Positions 26,074-36,459 are shown, counted from the first letter of the stretch. The stretch is DNA of 41,121 nt from Acidobacteriota bacterium (GCA_003223135.1 QHXX01000114.1:1-41121), one strand, 5' to 3'. Notes: generated from the letters alone by a model not told the origin. Program-made: numbers and translations.

Positions 26074-26183
26074 GTCTCAGGAATTCACCGGCGCCCCGAT
26101 GCCCTCGGTGGCCCCGCGGGCGTCCACCCCGCGCCCGCCGGCCGCGCGCGGGCGCGCGGGTAGGTTCCGGGCCGGACATGCTC

Positions 26184-27170
<987 letters not shown>

Positions 27171-27209
27171 TGCCTGGATGACCTCCGGAAGGCGCGATTC
27201 GAGCCCAAA

Positions 27210-27238
27210 ATTCTAGACCACGCCCGGGAGAGAGTCAA
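27210..27238 (-). promoter_or_regulatory. Sigma-70-like promoter of the moxR-bat operon
   Basis: On the minus strand the -35 is TTGACT (27238-27233), the spacer is 17 bases and the -10 is TAGAAT (27215-27210). Transcription would start near 27203, giving a leader of about 33 bases. No other convincing promoter is seen before hemW, consistent with one long transcript. Confidence 0.7.
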
Positions 27239-27333
27239 TTTTGCCGCGCGGTTCGCGCCGCAGACCTACATTTCCAACGATCCATGACCCGACGAGGGGC
27301 TAGAATCGGCGCGCGCTCGATCGGGAGGTGCGC

Positions 27334-29058
27334 GTGCGCTTCCGCTTCAGCCCGCCCCTGCTCCGGCGGCCGGGTTTCACCGCCGGCGACGCCGTCATCG
27401 TGCTCGCTCTCGCCGGTCTGCTCGCCGCGGGCCTGCGCCTCGGGTGGCGCGCCCCGGCGGTGCTGCACGGCCCGGAGATTTCGCTGTCACCGTCGGCCCT
27501 GCCCCTTTATGCCCTGCTGTCGACGGCGCGGATGACTGCGGCGTACGTCCTGTCCCTCGCCTTCACTCTGGTCTATGGCTATGCGGCCGCGCGCAGCCGC
27601 ACCGCCCGCCGCGTCCTGATCCCCCTCCTGGACATCCTGCAAAGCGTCCCGATCCTGTCCTTCCTGCCGGTGGTCCTTCTGGGTCTCAGCGCGATCCTGC
27701 CGCAGAAGCCGGCCGCCGAACTGGCCGCCGTCCTGTTGATCTTCACGTCGCAGGCCTGGAACATGGCCTACTCCTTCTACCAGTCGATCACGACGCTGCC
27801 GAACGAGTTGCGTGAGGCGGCCGCGGTGTTCCGGCTCGATCGGTGGCTCCGTTTCAAGACTCTGGAGCTGCCATTCGCGACCCTGGGGCTCATCTGGAAC
27901 AGCATGATGAGCTGGGCCGGAGGGTGGTTCTTCCTGATGGCCGCCGAGATCTTCCGAGTCGGCGAGCGCGATTTCCGCCTGCGGGGCCTGGGGGCGTACC
28001 TTCAGGAAGCTGCGAACCAGGGCGACATGCGCGCCGTGGTTTATGGAGTCGCGGCCCTCGTCGCCACGATCGTCGTGCTGGACCAGATCCTGTGGCGCCC
28101 GCTCCTGTCGTGGGCCGACAAATTCAGGCTCGACGGGGTGGCGGGGGAAGAGCCGCCGCGTTGCTGGTTCGGAGACCTCGTGTCCCGATCGTGGCTGGTG
28201 GAGCGCGCGGGCGCACACCTGGCCGCTCCCCTGGGCGAAAGGGTGGACCGCTTCCTGCACGAGCGCCTGGGCGGTGCCCCGGCCGCTCCCCCCGGAGATC
28301 GGTCGGAGGCCCGCCCTTCGCGCGCGGTCTTCCTGGCGGGGGCCGCCACAGCACTCCTCGTGCTGTACGGAGGCTACCGCGCGTTCGGGCTCCTTGCCAC
28401 GCTGCCCTTTTCCTCGTGGAAGCCGCTTCTGATCGGTCTGGCCGCCACCTTGCTGCGCGTTGCCGCGGCCCTGGCCATCGCACTCGCGTGGACCGTGCCC
28501 GCCGGCGTTGCCATTGGCATGAACCGACGGCTCGCCTCTCTGGCCCAGCCGATTGTGCAGGTCGTCGCCTCGATACCGGCGACCGCCCTCTTCCCCGTCA
28601 TCGTCCTGGCGCTCCTGTCGGCGCCCGGGGGTCTCAACCTGGCGGCCATCGTCCTGATGCTGATGGGGACCCAGTGGTACTTATTGTTCAACGTGATCGC
28701 CGGCGCCTCCGCCATCCCGCAGGATCTGCGCTTCACGACCGATCTGCTCCGGCTGCCCTTCCTCGATCGCTGGCGCGTCCTCATCCTCCCCGCGATCTTT
28801 CCGTACGTCGTGACCGGAGCCATCACCGCCGCGGGCGGCGCATGGAACGCCAGCATCGTCGCCGAGCGCACCGAGTTCGCGGGGCGATCACGTACCACCG
28901 TCGGGGTCGGTGCCCTGATCGCCGGAGCGACCGCGCAGGGCGATTACGCTTTGTTGCTGGCTGCGACGCTTGTCCTGATCGTCACCGTCGTCCTGATCAA
29001 CCGCACCTTCTGGCGCGCCATGTACCGGCTGGCAGAAGAGCGTTACCGGATGGAATGA
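27334..29058 (+). CDS. ABC transporter permease, two fused permease domains
   Basis: The protein has 574 residues. Two binding-protein-type permease domains lie in tandem, about 60-260 and 355-560, joined by a hydrophilic linker of about 70 residues. Each has the cytoplasmic EAA-like loop: REAAAVFRLDRWLRFKTLELP and FTTDLLRLPFLDRWRVLILP. About twelve membrane segments are expected. The type resembles the NitT/TauT (nitrate, sulfonate, bicarbonate) group. I chose the GTG at 27334 because GGGAGG ends five bases before it; a GTG at 27328 overlaps that site. A TAGAAT at 27301 could be the -10 box. The ATPase follows after 10 bases. No periplasmic binding protein is encoded beside it, so the substrate is unknown. 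Confidence 0.88.
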   Translation: MRFRFSPPLLRRPGFTAGDAVIVLALAGLLAAGLRLGWRAPAVLHGPEISLSPSALPLYALLSTARMTAAYVLSLAFTLVYGYAAARSRTARRVLIPLLDILQSVPILSFLPVVLLGLSAILPQKPAAELAAVLLIFTSQAWNMAYSFYQSITTLPNELREAAAVFRLDRWLRFKTLELPFATLGLIWNSMMSWAGGWFFLMAAEIFRVGERDFRLRGLGAYLQEAANQGDMRAVVYGVAALVATIVVLDQILWRPLLSWADKFRLDGVAGEEPPRCWFGDLVSRSWLVERAGAHLAAPLGERVDRFLHERLGGAPAAPPGDRSEARPSRAVFLAGAATALLVLYGGYRAFGLLATLPFSSWKPLLIGLAATLLRVAAALAIALAWTVPAGVAIGMNRRLASLAQPIVQVVASIPATALFPVIVLALLSAPGGLNLAAIVLMLMGTQWYLLFNVIAGASAIPQDLRFTTDLLRLPFLDRWRVLILPAIFPYVVTGAITAAGGAWNASIVAERTEFAGRSRTTVGVGALIAGATAQGDYALLLAATLVLIVTVVLINRTFWRAMYRLAEERYRME

Positions 29059-29068
29059 GGAGACACGC

Positions 29069-30358
29069 GTGAATCTGGTGGGGGACGAGAACCTTCTCGA
29101 GCTCCAGGGCGTCGACAAGACCTACGGAAGCGACGGGCGGACCTTTCTCGCCGTGAAGAACGTGAGCCTGCGCATCAGGCCCGGCGAGTTCGTCGGCCTG
29201 CTCGGCCCCTCCGGCTGCGGCAAGTCCACGCTTCTGCGCATCATCACGGGGCTCAGTCCCGCCTCCTCCGGCGGCGTCCTGTACCGCGGCCGACCACTCG
29301 TCGGGATCAACCCACATGCGACGATCGTGTTCCAGACCTTCGCGCTTTATCCATGGCTCACCGTCGAGGAAAACGTCGAGATCGCCCTGAAAGCGCGCGG
29401 TCTCCCTCCCTCCGAACGCCGGGCGCGCGCTCTCAGGCTCATCGATCTCGTCGGACTTGACGGTTTCGAGTCGGCTTACCCGCGCGAGCTGTCGGGTGGC
29501 ATGCGGCAGAAGGTCGGGTTCGCGCGCGCCATGGCCGTCGAGCCAGAGCTGCTTTGCCTCGATGAGCCGTTTTCGGCGCTCGACCTTTTGTCGGCGGACG
29601 CCCTGCGCGGCGAGCTCCTGGAGCTGTGGCTCGGCAAGTCGATCCCCACCCAGGCGATCCTGCTGGTGACCCACAACATCGAGGAAGCGCTCCTTTTGGC
29701 GGACCGCCTCATCATCATGGACAAGGACCCGGGACGTGTGGTGGCGGAGATGGCGGTGGGCCTGCGCTACCCGCGGCACCGCAAGGACACCGCCTTTCTC
29801 GCGACCCTGGACAAGGTCTACGCAATCGTGGCGGGACGCACGGAACGGGAGACCGCGCCGGCCGGCACGGCGTCGGGGCAGCCGGGCCGGAAGACGCGCC
29901 TTCCCGTCGCCCGCATCAACGCGCTCGCCGGCTTGATGGAAAAAGTCCGCGAGGAGGGCGGACGCGTCGATCTGCACCGCCTCGCCGGCGAGCTGCATCT
30001 TGAGCTGGACGACCTCCTTCCGGTGGTCGAGGGCGCCGAGCTGCTCGGCTTCGCGCAGGTCGATGCCGGGGACATCGTCCTCACCGCTCTCGGCCAGGCG
30101 TTCGCGGACGCAAGCATCACGGCCCGCAAGGAGATCATCGCCGGACGCATCCTGCGCCACCCCACCATCCGCTGGATCTATGAAACCCTGCAGCAGGATG
30201 ACGATCGGCACGTCGCCGCGTCGTTCTTCCTGGAGCGTCTGCAGGCCGAATTTGGAGACGACGCGCCCCAGCAGCTCGAGAACGCCATCAGCTGGGGACG
30301 GTACGCCGAGCTGTTCACGTTCGACGACGATACCGACGAGCTCTTCATGGAGGCCTGA
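29069..30358 (+). CDS. ABC transporter ATPase with C-terminal AAA-associated domain
   Basis: The protein has 429 residues. Residues 1-250 are a complete nucleotide-binding domain: Walker A GPSGCGKST (46-54), Q-loop VFQTFALYPWLTV, signature LSGGMRQK, Walker B LLCLDEPFSALD and H-loop LVTHNIEEA. Residues about 280-429 form an extra C-terminal domain (RINALAGLMEKVREEGGRVDLHRLAGELHLELDDL is its start), matching the AAA-associated C-terminal domain of some nitrate/sulfonate-type ATPases. It looks like a winged-helix-containing regulatory module. The GTG at 29069 follows GAGGAG at seven bases. It forms the transporter with the fused permease directly upstream. Confidence 0.9.
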   Translation: MNLVGDENLLELQGVDKTYGSDGRTFLAVKNVSLRIRPGEFVGLLGPSGCGKSTLLRIITGLSPASSGGVLYRGRPLVGINPHATIVFQTFALYPWLTVEENVEIALKARGLPPSERRARALRLIDLVGLDGFESAYPRELSGGMRQKVGFARAMAVEPELLCLDEPFSALDLLSADALRGELLELWLGKSIPTQAILLVTHNIEEALLLADRLIIMDKDPGRVVAEMAVGLRYPRHRKDTAFLATLDKVYAIVAGRTERETAPAGTASGQPGRKTRLPVARINALAGLMEKVREEGGRVDLHRLAGELHLELDDLLPVVEGAELLGFAQVDAGDIVLTALGQAFADASITARKEIIAGRILRHPTIRWIYETLQQDDDRHVAASFFLERLQAEFGDDAPQQLENAISWGRYAELFTFDDDTDELFMEA

Positions 30359-30370
30359 AACCCGCGCGGA

Positions 30371-30409
30371 AGCGTCAAATTGTGTCGCTCACCGCGCTCG
30401 GTTGACGCT
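30371..30409 (+). repeat. Inverted repeat overlapping the cheR promoter
   Basis: A perfect 8-base inverted repeat, AGCGTCAA (30371-30378) and TTGACGCT (30402-30409), with 23 bases between. The arm centres are 31 bases apart, about three helical turns. The right arm contains the -35 box, so a bound dimer could block or loop the promoter. Confidence 0.45.
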
Positions 30410-30430
30410 CCTGTAACCGGAACCTATACT
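30402..30430 (+). promoter_or_regulatory. Sigma-70-like promoter of the chemotaxis operon
   Basis: The -35 is TTGACG (30402-30407), the spacer is 17 bases and the -10 is TATACT (30425-30430). Transcription would start near 30437, about 20 bases before the cheR start. The sequence does not resemble a flagellar sigma-28 promoter. Confidence 0.75.
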
Positions 30431-30458
30431 TGGTCGCGGTGCGCGCACGGTCGTGAAC

Positions 30459-31403
30459 ATGGGAACGGAGATCGGCCAGCCGTGGCAGGCGATCCACCGC
30501 CACCTGATCGAGCACCACGGGCTCGACCTGTCGCGTTACAAGGAGAGCTACCTCAAGAGACGCCTCCTCGTGCGCATGCGGGCCCTGAGGCTTCCGGGGA
30601 TCGAGGCGTACGCGCGCTACCTGCGCCGCCATCCCGAAGAACTGGGACGGCTGCAGAAGGCGCTGTCGATCAAGGTGACTGGATTTTTCAGGAACCGGGC
30701 CTGCTTCGCGTATCTCGAGGAGAGGGTCGTGCCGGATCTCCTGCGTCGGTCGGCATCACGGCGCCGCCGGGTCACGGTCTGGAGCGCAGGCTGCGCCACC
30801 GGGGAGGAGCCGTACTCTCTCGCCGCCCTGTTCGCCTCGACGCTCGATCGGGGCGTTGAACCCATGAGTCGCTCCGAAGCCTCCCGCGTGCAGGTCCGGA
30901 TCACGGCCACGGACGTCGATGAGGGTGCCCTCGAGACCGCACGGCGCGCCACCTTTCCGTCTCGAGCGCTCCTGGGCAGCGCCCCCACCGACGCGACGCG
31001 CCACTTCGAGGTGCGGACCGACGGCACGGCGTCGCCGACCGACCGGCTGAAGCGCATGGTGCGGTTCGAACGCGAGAGCCTGCTCGACCCGATCGGGCGC
31101 GACGACCTCGACCTTATCGTCTGCCGTAACGTCCTCATCTATTTCTCCCTGGAACACCAGGAGCGCATCCTGACCCGGTTCGCCAGCGCGCTGGCGGCGG
31201 GGGGCTATCTCGTCCTGGGCCGGGTCGAGCGCCTGTTCGGCGAGGCGCGCGCCCTGTTCGACGTGGTGAGCGCTCGCGATCGCGTGTACCGCCGGCTGCC
31301 GGACGTGGCGGACGCCGCCGCGAGCCCGGCAGGCGACGACGAGGCCTCCGGCGGCGGGCGACCGGGCGCGGCGCGCCTGAAGGAGGGTTTCGCGTGCGCC
31401 TGA
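30459..31403 (+). CDS. cheR: Chemotaxis protein methyltransferase CheR
   Basis: The protein has 314 residues from the ATG at 30459; a GTG two codons earlier is equally possible. The N-terminal helical domain ([25 protein letters not shown]) is followed by the SAM-binding domain with [27 protein letters not shown] and the CheR signature [13 protein letters not shown]. CheR methylates glutamates on chemoreceptors to set sensitivity. The last 50 residues are a low-complexity tail. It heads the operon and overlaps the receptor gene by 10 bases. Confidence 0.93.
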   Translation: MGTEIGQPWQAIHRHLIEHHGLDLSRYKESYLKRRLLVRMRALRLPGIEAYARYLRRHPEELGRLQKALSIKVTGFFRNRACFAYLEERVVPDLLRRSASRRRRVTVWSAGCATGEEPYSLAALFASTLDRGVEPMSRSEASRVQVRITATDVDEGALETARRATFPSRALLGSAPTDATRHFEVRTDGTASPTDRLKRMVRFERESLLDPIGRDDLDLIVCRNVLIYFSLEHQERILTRFASALAAGGYLVLGRVERLFGEARALFDVVSARDRVYRRLPDVADAAASPAGDDEASGGGRPGAARLKEGFACA

Positions 31404-32632
31404 AGCTCGCCCTGGCGTTCATGGTGACGACCTTCCTGTTCATCACCACGAACTTCTTTTTCAATCCGCCGAACGTGTACGCGTTCTGGGACCTGGTCGG
31501 CTACGTGTCGGGTGAGGTCCTCATCGGACTCATCGCCGCGGTGGTGCTGTCCAGGTACTTCACCAAGCACCTGCGCGAGCTGGCTGCGGTCAGCGCCGTC
31601 ATCAGCCACGGCGATCTGACCCACAAGGTCGATGTGCGCACGGGCGACGAGGTGGGCGAGGTGGCACGCTCCTTCAACACGATGCTGCAGAGTCTCTACA
31701 ACATCGTCACCGAGGTGCGCTCCGTCAGCGAGCAGATCTTCGAGTCGGCCCAGAGCCTGTCGGCCACGGCCCAGGAAATGAACGCCACCACCGAGGAGAT
31801 CTCCTCGACCATGCAGAATATCGCCAAGGGGGCCGAGGGCACCGCCGACATGGTGAACAAGACTTCGACCATCACCCGTGACCTGGCGGTGTCGATCGAG
31901 GAGGTCTCGGAGAAGGCGCGCTCCGCCGCCCGGGATTCCAAGGAGGCCGGCGAGCGAGCGCGACTGGCGGGCGAACAGATGGAGGGGGCCTCGAACAAGG
32001 TGGCCGAGATCGTGTCTCGCATCGAGCGCGCCACCTCGACCGTTGAAGGCTTCAAGGATCGCGCGCTGCGCATCAACGAGTCGGTCGACTTCATCACCCA
32101 TATCGCGCAGCAGACGCACCTTCTGGCCCTGAACGCCACCATCGAAGCGGCGCGCGCCGGGGAGCACGGCCGCGGCTTCTCGGTGGTCGCGGAGGAGATT
32201 CGCAAGCTGGCCGACGCCTCCCGCAAGTTCGCCGATCAAATCTCGCGCCTGGCGAAGGAGAGCAACTCGCAGTCGACAGAAGTCATCGCCTCGATGACCG
32301 ACAGCACGCAGTCCGCGCGCGAGGGCAAGGCGGTCCTCCTGCAGGCGCGCACCTCGATCGGGTCGATGGTGCAGACGGTCCTGACCAGCATGGAGCGGAT
32401 CGAGGCCATCTCGGCCCTGACCGAGACTCAGGCCAAGGGCGCCGACAGCCTGGTGCGGGCGATCGAGGAGATCGCCAAGATCGCGGAGGACAATGCGGCC
32501 GGCACCGAGGAGGCTTCCGCGGCCACCGAGGAGCAGACGGCGTCCATGCAGGAGATGTCGGCCTCGGCGCAGGAGCTGGCCAAAACGTCGGACACGCTGA
32601 AAGACCTGATCGCGGTGTTCAAGGTCGGATAG
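31394..32632 (+). CDS. Methyl-accepting chemotaxis protein lacking a ligand domain
   Basis: The protein has 412 residues. Two membrane helices ([21 protein letters not shown] and [20 protein letters not shown]) are joined by only about 15 residues, so there is no periplasmic sensor domain. A HAMP domain follows ([26 protein letters not shown]), then a long signalling coiled coil whose tip is [37 protein letters not shown], the CheA/CheW-binding hairpin. No CheR-docking pentapeptide ends the protein. The GTG start at 31394 has GGAGGG seven bases upstream and overlaps cheR by 10 bases. It probably senses a membrane or cytoplasmic condition, or another protein. This is inferred from its architecture. 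Confidence 0.92.
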   Translation: MRLKLALAFMVTTFLFITTNFFFNPPNVYAFWDLVGYVSGEVLIGLIAAVVLSRYFTKHLRELAAVSAVISHGDLTHKVDVRTGDEVGEVARSFNTMLQSLYNIVTEVRSVSEQIFESAQSLSATAQEMNATTEEISSTMQNIAKGAEGTADMVNKTSTITRDLAVSIEEVSEKARSAARDSKEAGERARLAGEQMEGASNKVAEIVSRIERATSTVEGFKDRALRINESVDFITHIAQQTHLLALNATIEAARAGEHGRGFSVVAEEIRKLADASRKFADQISRLAKESNSQSTEVIASMTDSTQSAREGKAVLLQARTSIGSMVQTVLTSMERIEAISALTETQAKGADSLVRAIEEIAKIAEDNAAGTEEASAATEEQTASMQEMSASAQELAKTSDTLKDLIAVFKVG

Positions 32633-32683
32633 GATCCCGCATGGGGACCCTGTGGGGTTCCCGGAGACACAAGGGAGAATGAC

Positions 32684-33184
32684 GTGCTGGAGCCGATCAT
32701 CACCTTCGAAGCGCGCTCCGAATGGTTCGGCCTCATGGCGCGCGACGTGCGCGAGGTGGCGCGCCTGCGCGGCGTGCGGCCGGTGCCGCGAGCCCCGGAA
32801 GTCATCGCCGGGCTGGCCGAAGTTCATGGCCGGGTGGTCACCCTCATCGACCTGGATCGCCTGCTTCCGGCCGGCGAGGCCCCCGGGGCGCCGGACCCGC
32901 CGCACCCCACCCCGACCGGTGACCGCGACGAATTCGGCGTCGTTCTGGCCCTTCCCTACGACCATCTCGGTATCCTCGTGCGTAGCGACGTGGACGTGGC
33001 GGCCGCGACCGAGGACGTCGAAACGCCGCCGGGCGGCGCGGCCTCGTGGCTGCAGGCCCGCCTGCCGATTGGCGAGCGGCTGTTGAACGTGCTCTCGCTG
33101 CCGGCGCTCGTCTTGCGTGTGGAAGAGACGATCCGCAAGGGATTCCGCCCCGGCCCGCAGGGCGCTGTCGACGAGGAGAGCTGA
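32684..33184 (+). CDS. cheW: CheW-like coupling protein
   Basis: The protein has 166 residues. The CheW fold is seen in IITFEARSEWFGLMARDVREVARLRGVRPVPRAP, AGLAEVHGRVVTLIDLDRLL and the strand GVVLALPYDHLGILVRSDVDV. CheW links receptors to CheA. Residues about 72-85 form a Pro-rich insert, and the tail (RKGFRPGPQGAVDEES) is extended. The GTG start at 32684 follows GGGAG at six bases. Its stop overlaps the cheY ATG by one base (TGATG). Confidence 0.88.
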   Translation: MLEPIITFEARSEWFGLMARDVREVARLRGVRPVPRAPEVIAGLAEVHGRVVTLIDLDRLLPAGEAPGAPDPPHPTPTGDRDEFGVVLALPYDHLGILVRSDVDVAAATEDVETPPGGAASWLQARLPIGERLLNVLSLPALVLRVEETIRKGFRPGPQGAVDEES

Positions 33185-33579
33185 TGCCTATCCGCGTGCT
33201 GGTCGTGGACGACGCGATGTTCATGCGCTCCATGATCAAAGACATCCTGGTCAACGCCGGCGGCCGCTATGAAATCGTCGGCGAGGCCTCCAACGGCCGC
33301 GAGGCCATCGCTCGCTTCCGTGAGCTCAACCCCCAGCTCGTGACCATGGATATCGTGATGCCGCAGCTCGACGGCATCGAGGCGACGCGCGAGATCCTGA
33401 AGGTCGATCCGGCGGCCGTCATCGTCATGTGCAGCGCCATGGGTCAGGAGGCGCTCGTCGTCGAATCGATCTCGGCCGGCGCCAAGGACTTCATCGTGAA
33501 GCCCTTCACCTCGGAGAGGGTCCTGCAGGTCCTGGCGAAGATTCTGCCCGGCGCCGGCCGCGGCTCCGCCGCTCCTTAA
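33184..33579 (+). CDS. cheY: Response regulator CheY
   Basis: The protein is a single receiver domain of 131 residues. All catalytic residues are present: the acidic pair Asp9-Asp10, phospho-acceptor Asp56 (LVTMDIVMPQLDG), Ser84 and Lys106 (FIVKPF). The sequence style (VLVVDDAMFMRSMIKDIL, MDIVMP, CSAMGQEALVVESISAGAKDFIVKPF) matches the CheY group that works with CheC and CheD. With no output domain it acts by binding its target, a flagellar switch or other motor. The ATG at 33184 overlaps the cheW stop by one base. Confidence 0.94.
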   Translation: MPIRVLVVDDAMFMRSMIKDILVNAGGRYEIVGEASNGREAIARFRELNPQLVTMDIVMPQLDGIEATREILKVDPAAVIVMCSAMGQEALVVESISAGAKDFIVKPFTSERVLQVLAKILPGAGRGSAAP

Positions 33580-33615
33580 GCGCCCGGCGGCTCCGAGGCT
33601 CCTAGGGAGACGGCG

Positions 33616-35709
33616 GTGGAATCCCCCGATTTCCTCGGTCTATTTATTTCCGAAGCTCGCGAGCACATCGAGGGACAGGCCGCCCTCCTGGCGCGCGCCC
33701 GCGCATCGGCCCTCGAGCGCGAGGAAATCCACGATCTGTTCCGCCACGCTCACTCGATCAAGGGTATGGCGGCCGCCATGAGCTTCCCGCGAATGTCGGC
33801 CCTGGCGCACGCCATGGAAGACCTCCTGCATCTGTGGAGGGACGGCGCGGTCACCCCGACGCCCGAGACCCTGGAGCTGCTGACGCGGGCCAGCGACCGG
33901 TTGTCGGCGCAGGTCGATGCCATCGCGGCGCACTCCGATCTCCCCGGTGGCGAAGAGATCGAACGGCAGATCCGCGCCCTCTGTCCGGACCCGATGGGCG
34001 ATGCGCCGGTCGCATCGACCGCCTGGCCCGGCGGCGTGGGGTCTCCGGAGTCTCGGGCGGGCGGACGCGGCGAGTCGGCGGCCGGACAGGGGGAGGCCGG
34101 TGCAAACCCAATGCCCACGCCGGACGATCCACGGCCGCGACTCCTGGTGGACATCGCGATCCGCCCCGGCGCACCCCTGCCAGGCGCGCGCGCAGTGGTG
34201 ATCCTGAAGCGCCTCGAAGAACACGGCCGGGTCCTGGAGATCTCTCCCTCGCTGCACGTCCTGGCCACCGGCCATTTCAGCGGACGGCTGCGTGTCGTAC
34301 TGGCGTCCAGCGTCGCCCCCGACCGCCTGGGATCCATCGCCGGCGATCTGCCGGACGTCGCTGCCTGCCATGTGGCGCCGGCCGCATCGCCGGATGACGC
34401 GACCGCGGAGGACGACCGTCGTCTGATGCAGAGGCGGGCTCCTCCCGATCGCCGCGCGAGCGAGGCCGGAGTTCCCGGGCGCGCGAACGAAGAGGGTCGT
34501 GGCGCCGGCCCGGAGTCCACGGGCGAGGGCGTGGGACGCGCCGAGGCCATCAGCACCATCCGCGTCGCCACCGAGAGAATGGACCACCTCCTCGACGGCA
34601 TCGGGGAGCTGATCCTTGACCGCGAGCGCCTCAAGCGGGCTCTCGCCCCCGAGCCGGGGTCGCGGGAAGCGGAGATCCTGGAAGGGTTCGGCCGCACCGT
34701 CGACGCGCTGCGCGACGAGGTGATGACGATGCGCCTCCTGCCGTTCTCGTCGATCGTGCCGCGCCTGGAGCGCGCCGTGCGCGACCTGGCGGGAAGGCTC
34801 GGCAAGGACGTGGATCTCGACGTGCGCGGAACCGAGGTCTCGCTCGATCGCTCAACGCTCGAGGAGATGATCGATCCGCTGCAGCACATCCTGCGCAACA
34901 GCATCGATCACGGACTCGAGGCCGTTGAAGAGCGCCGAACCGTCGGAAAGCCCGCCCGCGGCCGGATCGAGATCGAGCTGTCGCGCCGCGACGAGCGCGT
35001 CTGCCTCGCGGTCTCGGACGACGGGCGCGGCATGGATCCGCAGGCCCTGCGGCGCGTGGCGGTGGAGAGGCGCATGCTGTCTCGCGAGTTGGCGATGCGC
35101 CTGTCGGACGAGGAGGCGTTGATGCTGGTCACCATCCCGGGCTTCTCCACGGCCACGCGCACCACCGACATCTCGGGGAGGGGCGTCGGGATGGACGTGG
35201 TGAGAATGCGGGTCCAGAAGCTGGGCGGTCACCTGATCATCCGCTCGCAGGTCGGCGTCGGCACGCGTCTGGAGATGGATCTGCCCCCGACCGTGACCGT
35301 GACGCGCGCCTTCCTGTGCCGCGCCGCCGGGGGGATCTTCGCCGTGCCGGTCTCCGCCGTGCAGGCCACGTTCCAGGTACGCCGCGACAGCGTGCAGGCC
35401 AGCCAGGGCGAGCGGGTGCTGCGGCGCGGCGACGACCTGGTGACGGTCCTGCCACTCGGCGGTATCCTGTCCGGCGACCGGGCCGCGCCGTTCCCCGACA
35501 CCTTCCCGGCGCTCGTGTATCACGTCGGGCACCGCGCCTACGCCCTGGGGGTGGACGAGATCCTGGGCGAGGAGCCGATCGTGGTGAAGCCGCTCCGCCA
35601 CCCGCTCGAGCTGCTGCCTCAGTACGCCGGTGCGGCCATCTTGAACGACGGGCAGATCGCCCTGATCGTCGATCCGGTCAACCTGACGCGCACCGCGAGG
35701 CAGGCATGA
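33616..35709 (+). CDS. cheA: Chemotaxis histidine kinase CheA
   Basis: The protein has 697 residues, full length. An HPt domain carries His46 (FRHAHSIKGMAAAM). After a low-complexity linker, residues about 175-265 form a compact alpha/beta domain in the P2 (CheY-docking) position. Another linker precedes dimerisation helices (IRVATERMDHLLDGIGELIL) and the ATPase domain with ILRNSIDHGLE, DDGRGMD and GFSTATRTTDISGRGVGMDVV. A CheW-like domain ends the protein. The GTG start at 33616 follows AGGGAG. It phosphorylates the CheY encoded just upstream. Confidence 0.95.
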   Translation: MESPDFLGLFISEAREHIEGQAALLARARASALEREEIHDLFRHAHSIKGMAAAMSFPRMSALAHAMEDLLHLWRDGAVTPTPETLELLTRASDRLSAQVDAIAAHSDLPGGEEIERQIRALCPDPMGDAPVASTAWPGGVGSPESRAGGRGESAAGQGEAGANPMPTPDDPRPRLLVDIAIRPGAPLPGARAVVILKRLEEHGRVLEISPSLHVLATGHFSGRLRVVLASSVAPDRLGSIAGDLPDVAACHVAPAASPDDATAEDDRRLMQRRAPPDRRASEAGVPGRANEEGRGAGPESTGEGVGRAEAISTIRVATERMDHLLDGIGELILDRERLKRALAPEPGSREAEILEGFGRTVDALRDEVMTMRLLPFSSIVPRLERAVRDLAGRLGKDVDLDVRGTEVSLDRSTLEEMIDPLQHILRNSIDHGLEAVEERRTVGKPARGRIEIELSRRDERVCLAVSDDGRGMDPQALRRVAVERRMLSRELAMRLSDEEALMLVTIPGFSTATRTTDISGRGVGMDVVRMRVQKLGGHLIIRSQVGVGTRLEMDLPPTVTVTRAFLCRAAGGIFAVPVSAVQATFQVRRDSVQASQGERVLRRGDDLVTVLPLGGILSGDRAAPFPDTFPALVYHVGHRAYALGVDEILGEEPIVVKPLRHPLELLPQYAGAAILNDGQIALIVDPVNLTRTARQA

Positions 35710-35813
35710 GGGGGCGGCGTGCCGGCCGGCCGAAGGCGCGCCGGCCGGGCGCGGAGGGCCGCAGCGGACGCCCGCCCGACGGGCGGCGTGGAAGCCGGCA
35801 CCCAAGGTCCACG

Positions 35814-36443
35814 ATGGACCTGACGCGCTTCTACACGCTGAGCGAAGCGGGCGCCAGGAATGCCGCAACTGCCCTCAGCCAGATCCTCGGCCGGCCGCTG
35901 CGCCTGGCCGTGCCGTGGGCCAGGGTGCTCCCCCTCGAGAAGGTGAAGGAAATGGCCGGCGGCGAGTCGCGCGTCGTCTGCGCGCTGTCTCTCAAGGTCT
36001 ACGGCGAGGCGCGCGGCAACCTGCTGGTGATTTTCGGGCGCGAGCAGCTTCCGATCCTGCTGGACATGGTGGTGCCCGCCGCATGGGCCGCGCGCTCGGG
36101 AGGAAGCGACGGTCACGGACTGACGGACATGGAGCGCTCGGCGCTGATGGAGGTCGGCAACATCCTGGCCTGCGCCTATCTCAACGCGATGAGCCACCTT
36201 CTCGGCGTCAGCCTCCTGCCGTCCATCCCGGGCCTGGCCGTGGACATGCTCGGCGCCGTGACCGACCACCTGCTGATCGAGCTCGCGGCCGTCTCGGACA
36301 GCGCCGTTGTGCTGGCGAGCCAGGTCCGGGAACCTGAAAGCGGGCTCAAGGGTTCGATCTTCTTCCTGCCTCACCCTTCCGCCCTGGCCATCCTCGGTGG
36401 CGCGCACGTCCGGCCGGGCCTGCCCCGCCGGGCGGGGCCGTGA
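35814..36443 (+). CDS. cheC: CheC-type CheY-P phosphatase
   Basis: The protein has 209 residues. The C-terminal half has a full CheC/FliY active site, S-x3-E-x2-N, in ERSALMEVGNILACAYLNAM, followed at the right distance by a proline (SIPGLAVDML). The N-terminal half has the related segment SEAGARNAATALSQIL, but the expected glutamate and first asparagine are replaced, so only one of CheC's two sites looks active. CheC removes phosphate from CheY and binds CheD. The ATG at 35706 overlaps the cheA stop (ATGA) and is in frame; it would add a very basic 36-residue extension, so I prefer 35814. Confidence 0.88.
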   Translation: MDLTRFYTLSEAGARNAATALSQILGRPLRLAVPWARVLPLEKVKEMAGGESRVVCALSLKVYGEARGNLLVIFGREQLPILLDMVVPAAWAARSGGSDGHGLTDMERSALMEVGNILACAYLNAMSHLLGVSLLPSIPGLAVDMLGAVTDHLLIELAAVSDSAVVLASQVREPESGLKGSIFFLPHPSALAILGGAHVRPGLPRRAGP

Positions 36444-36459
36444 GACTGGAGAGCGGAGT

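Noticed and set aside
26060..26179. A 39-codon frame with a TAGGAGC site in the 110-base gap between moxR and DUF58
   Set aside because: The product would be almost entirely Arg, Gly, Ala and Pro, which is what this extremely GC-rich spacer gives in any frame. A real leader peptide cannot be excluded but is unsupported.
27301..27306. TAGAAT before the ABC permease as a full promoter
   Set aside because: It is a fair -10 box at a plausible distance, but I found no -35 box at 16-18 bases and no TG extension, so I only mention it under the gene.
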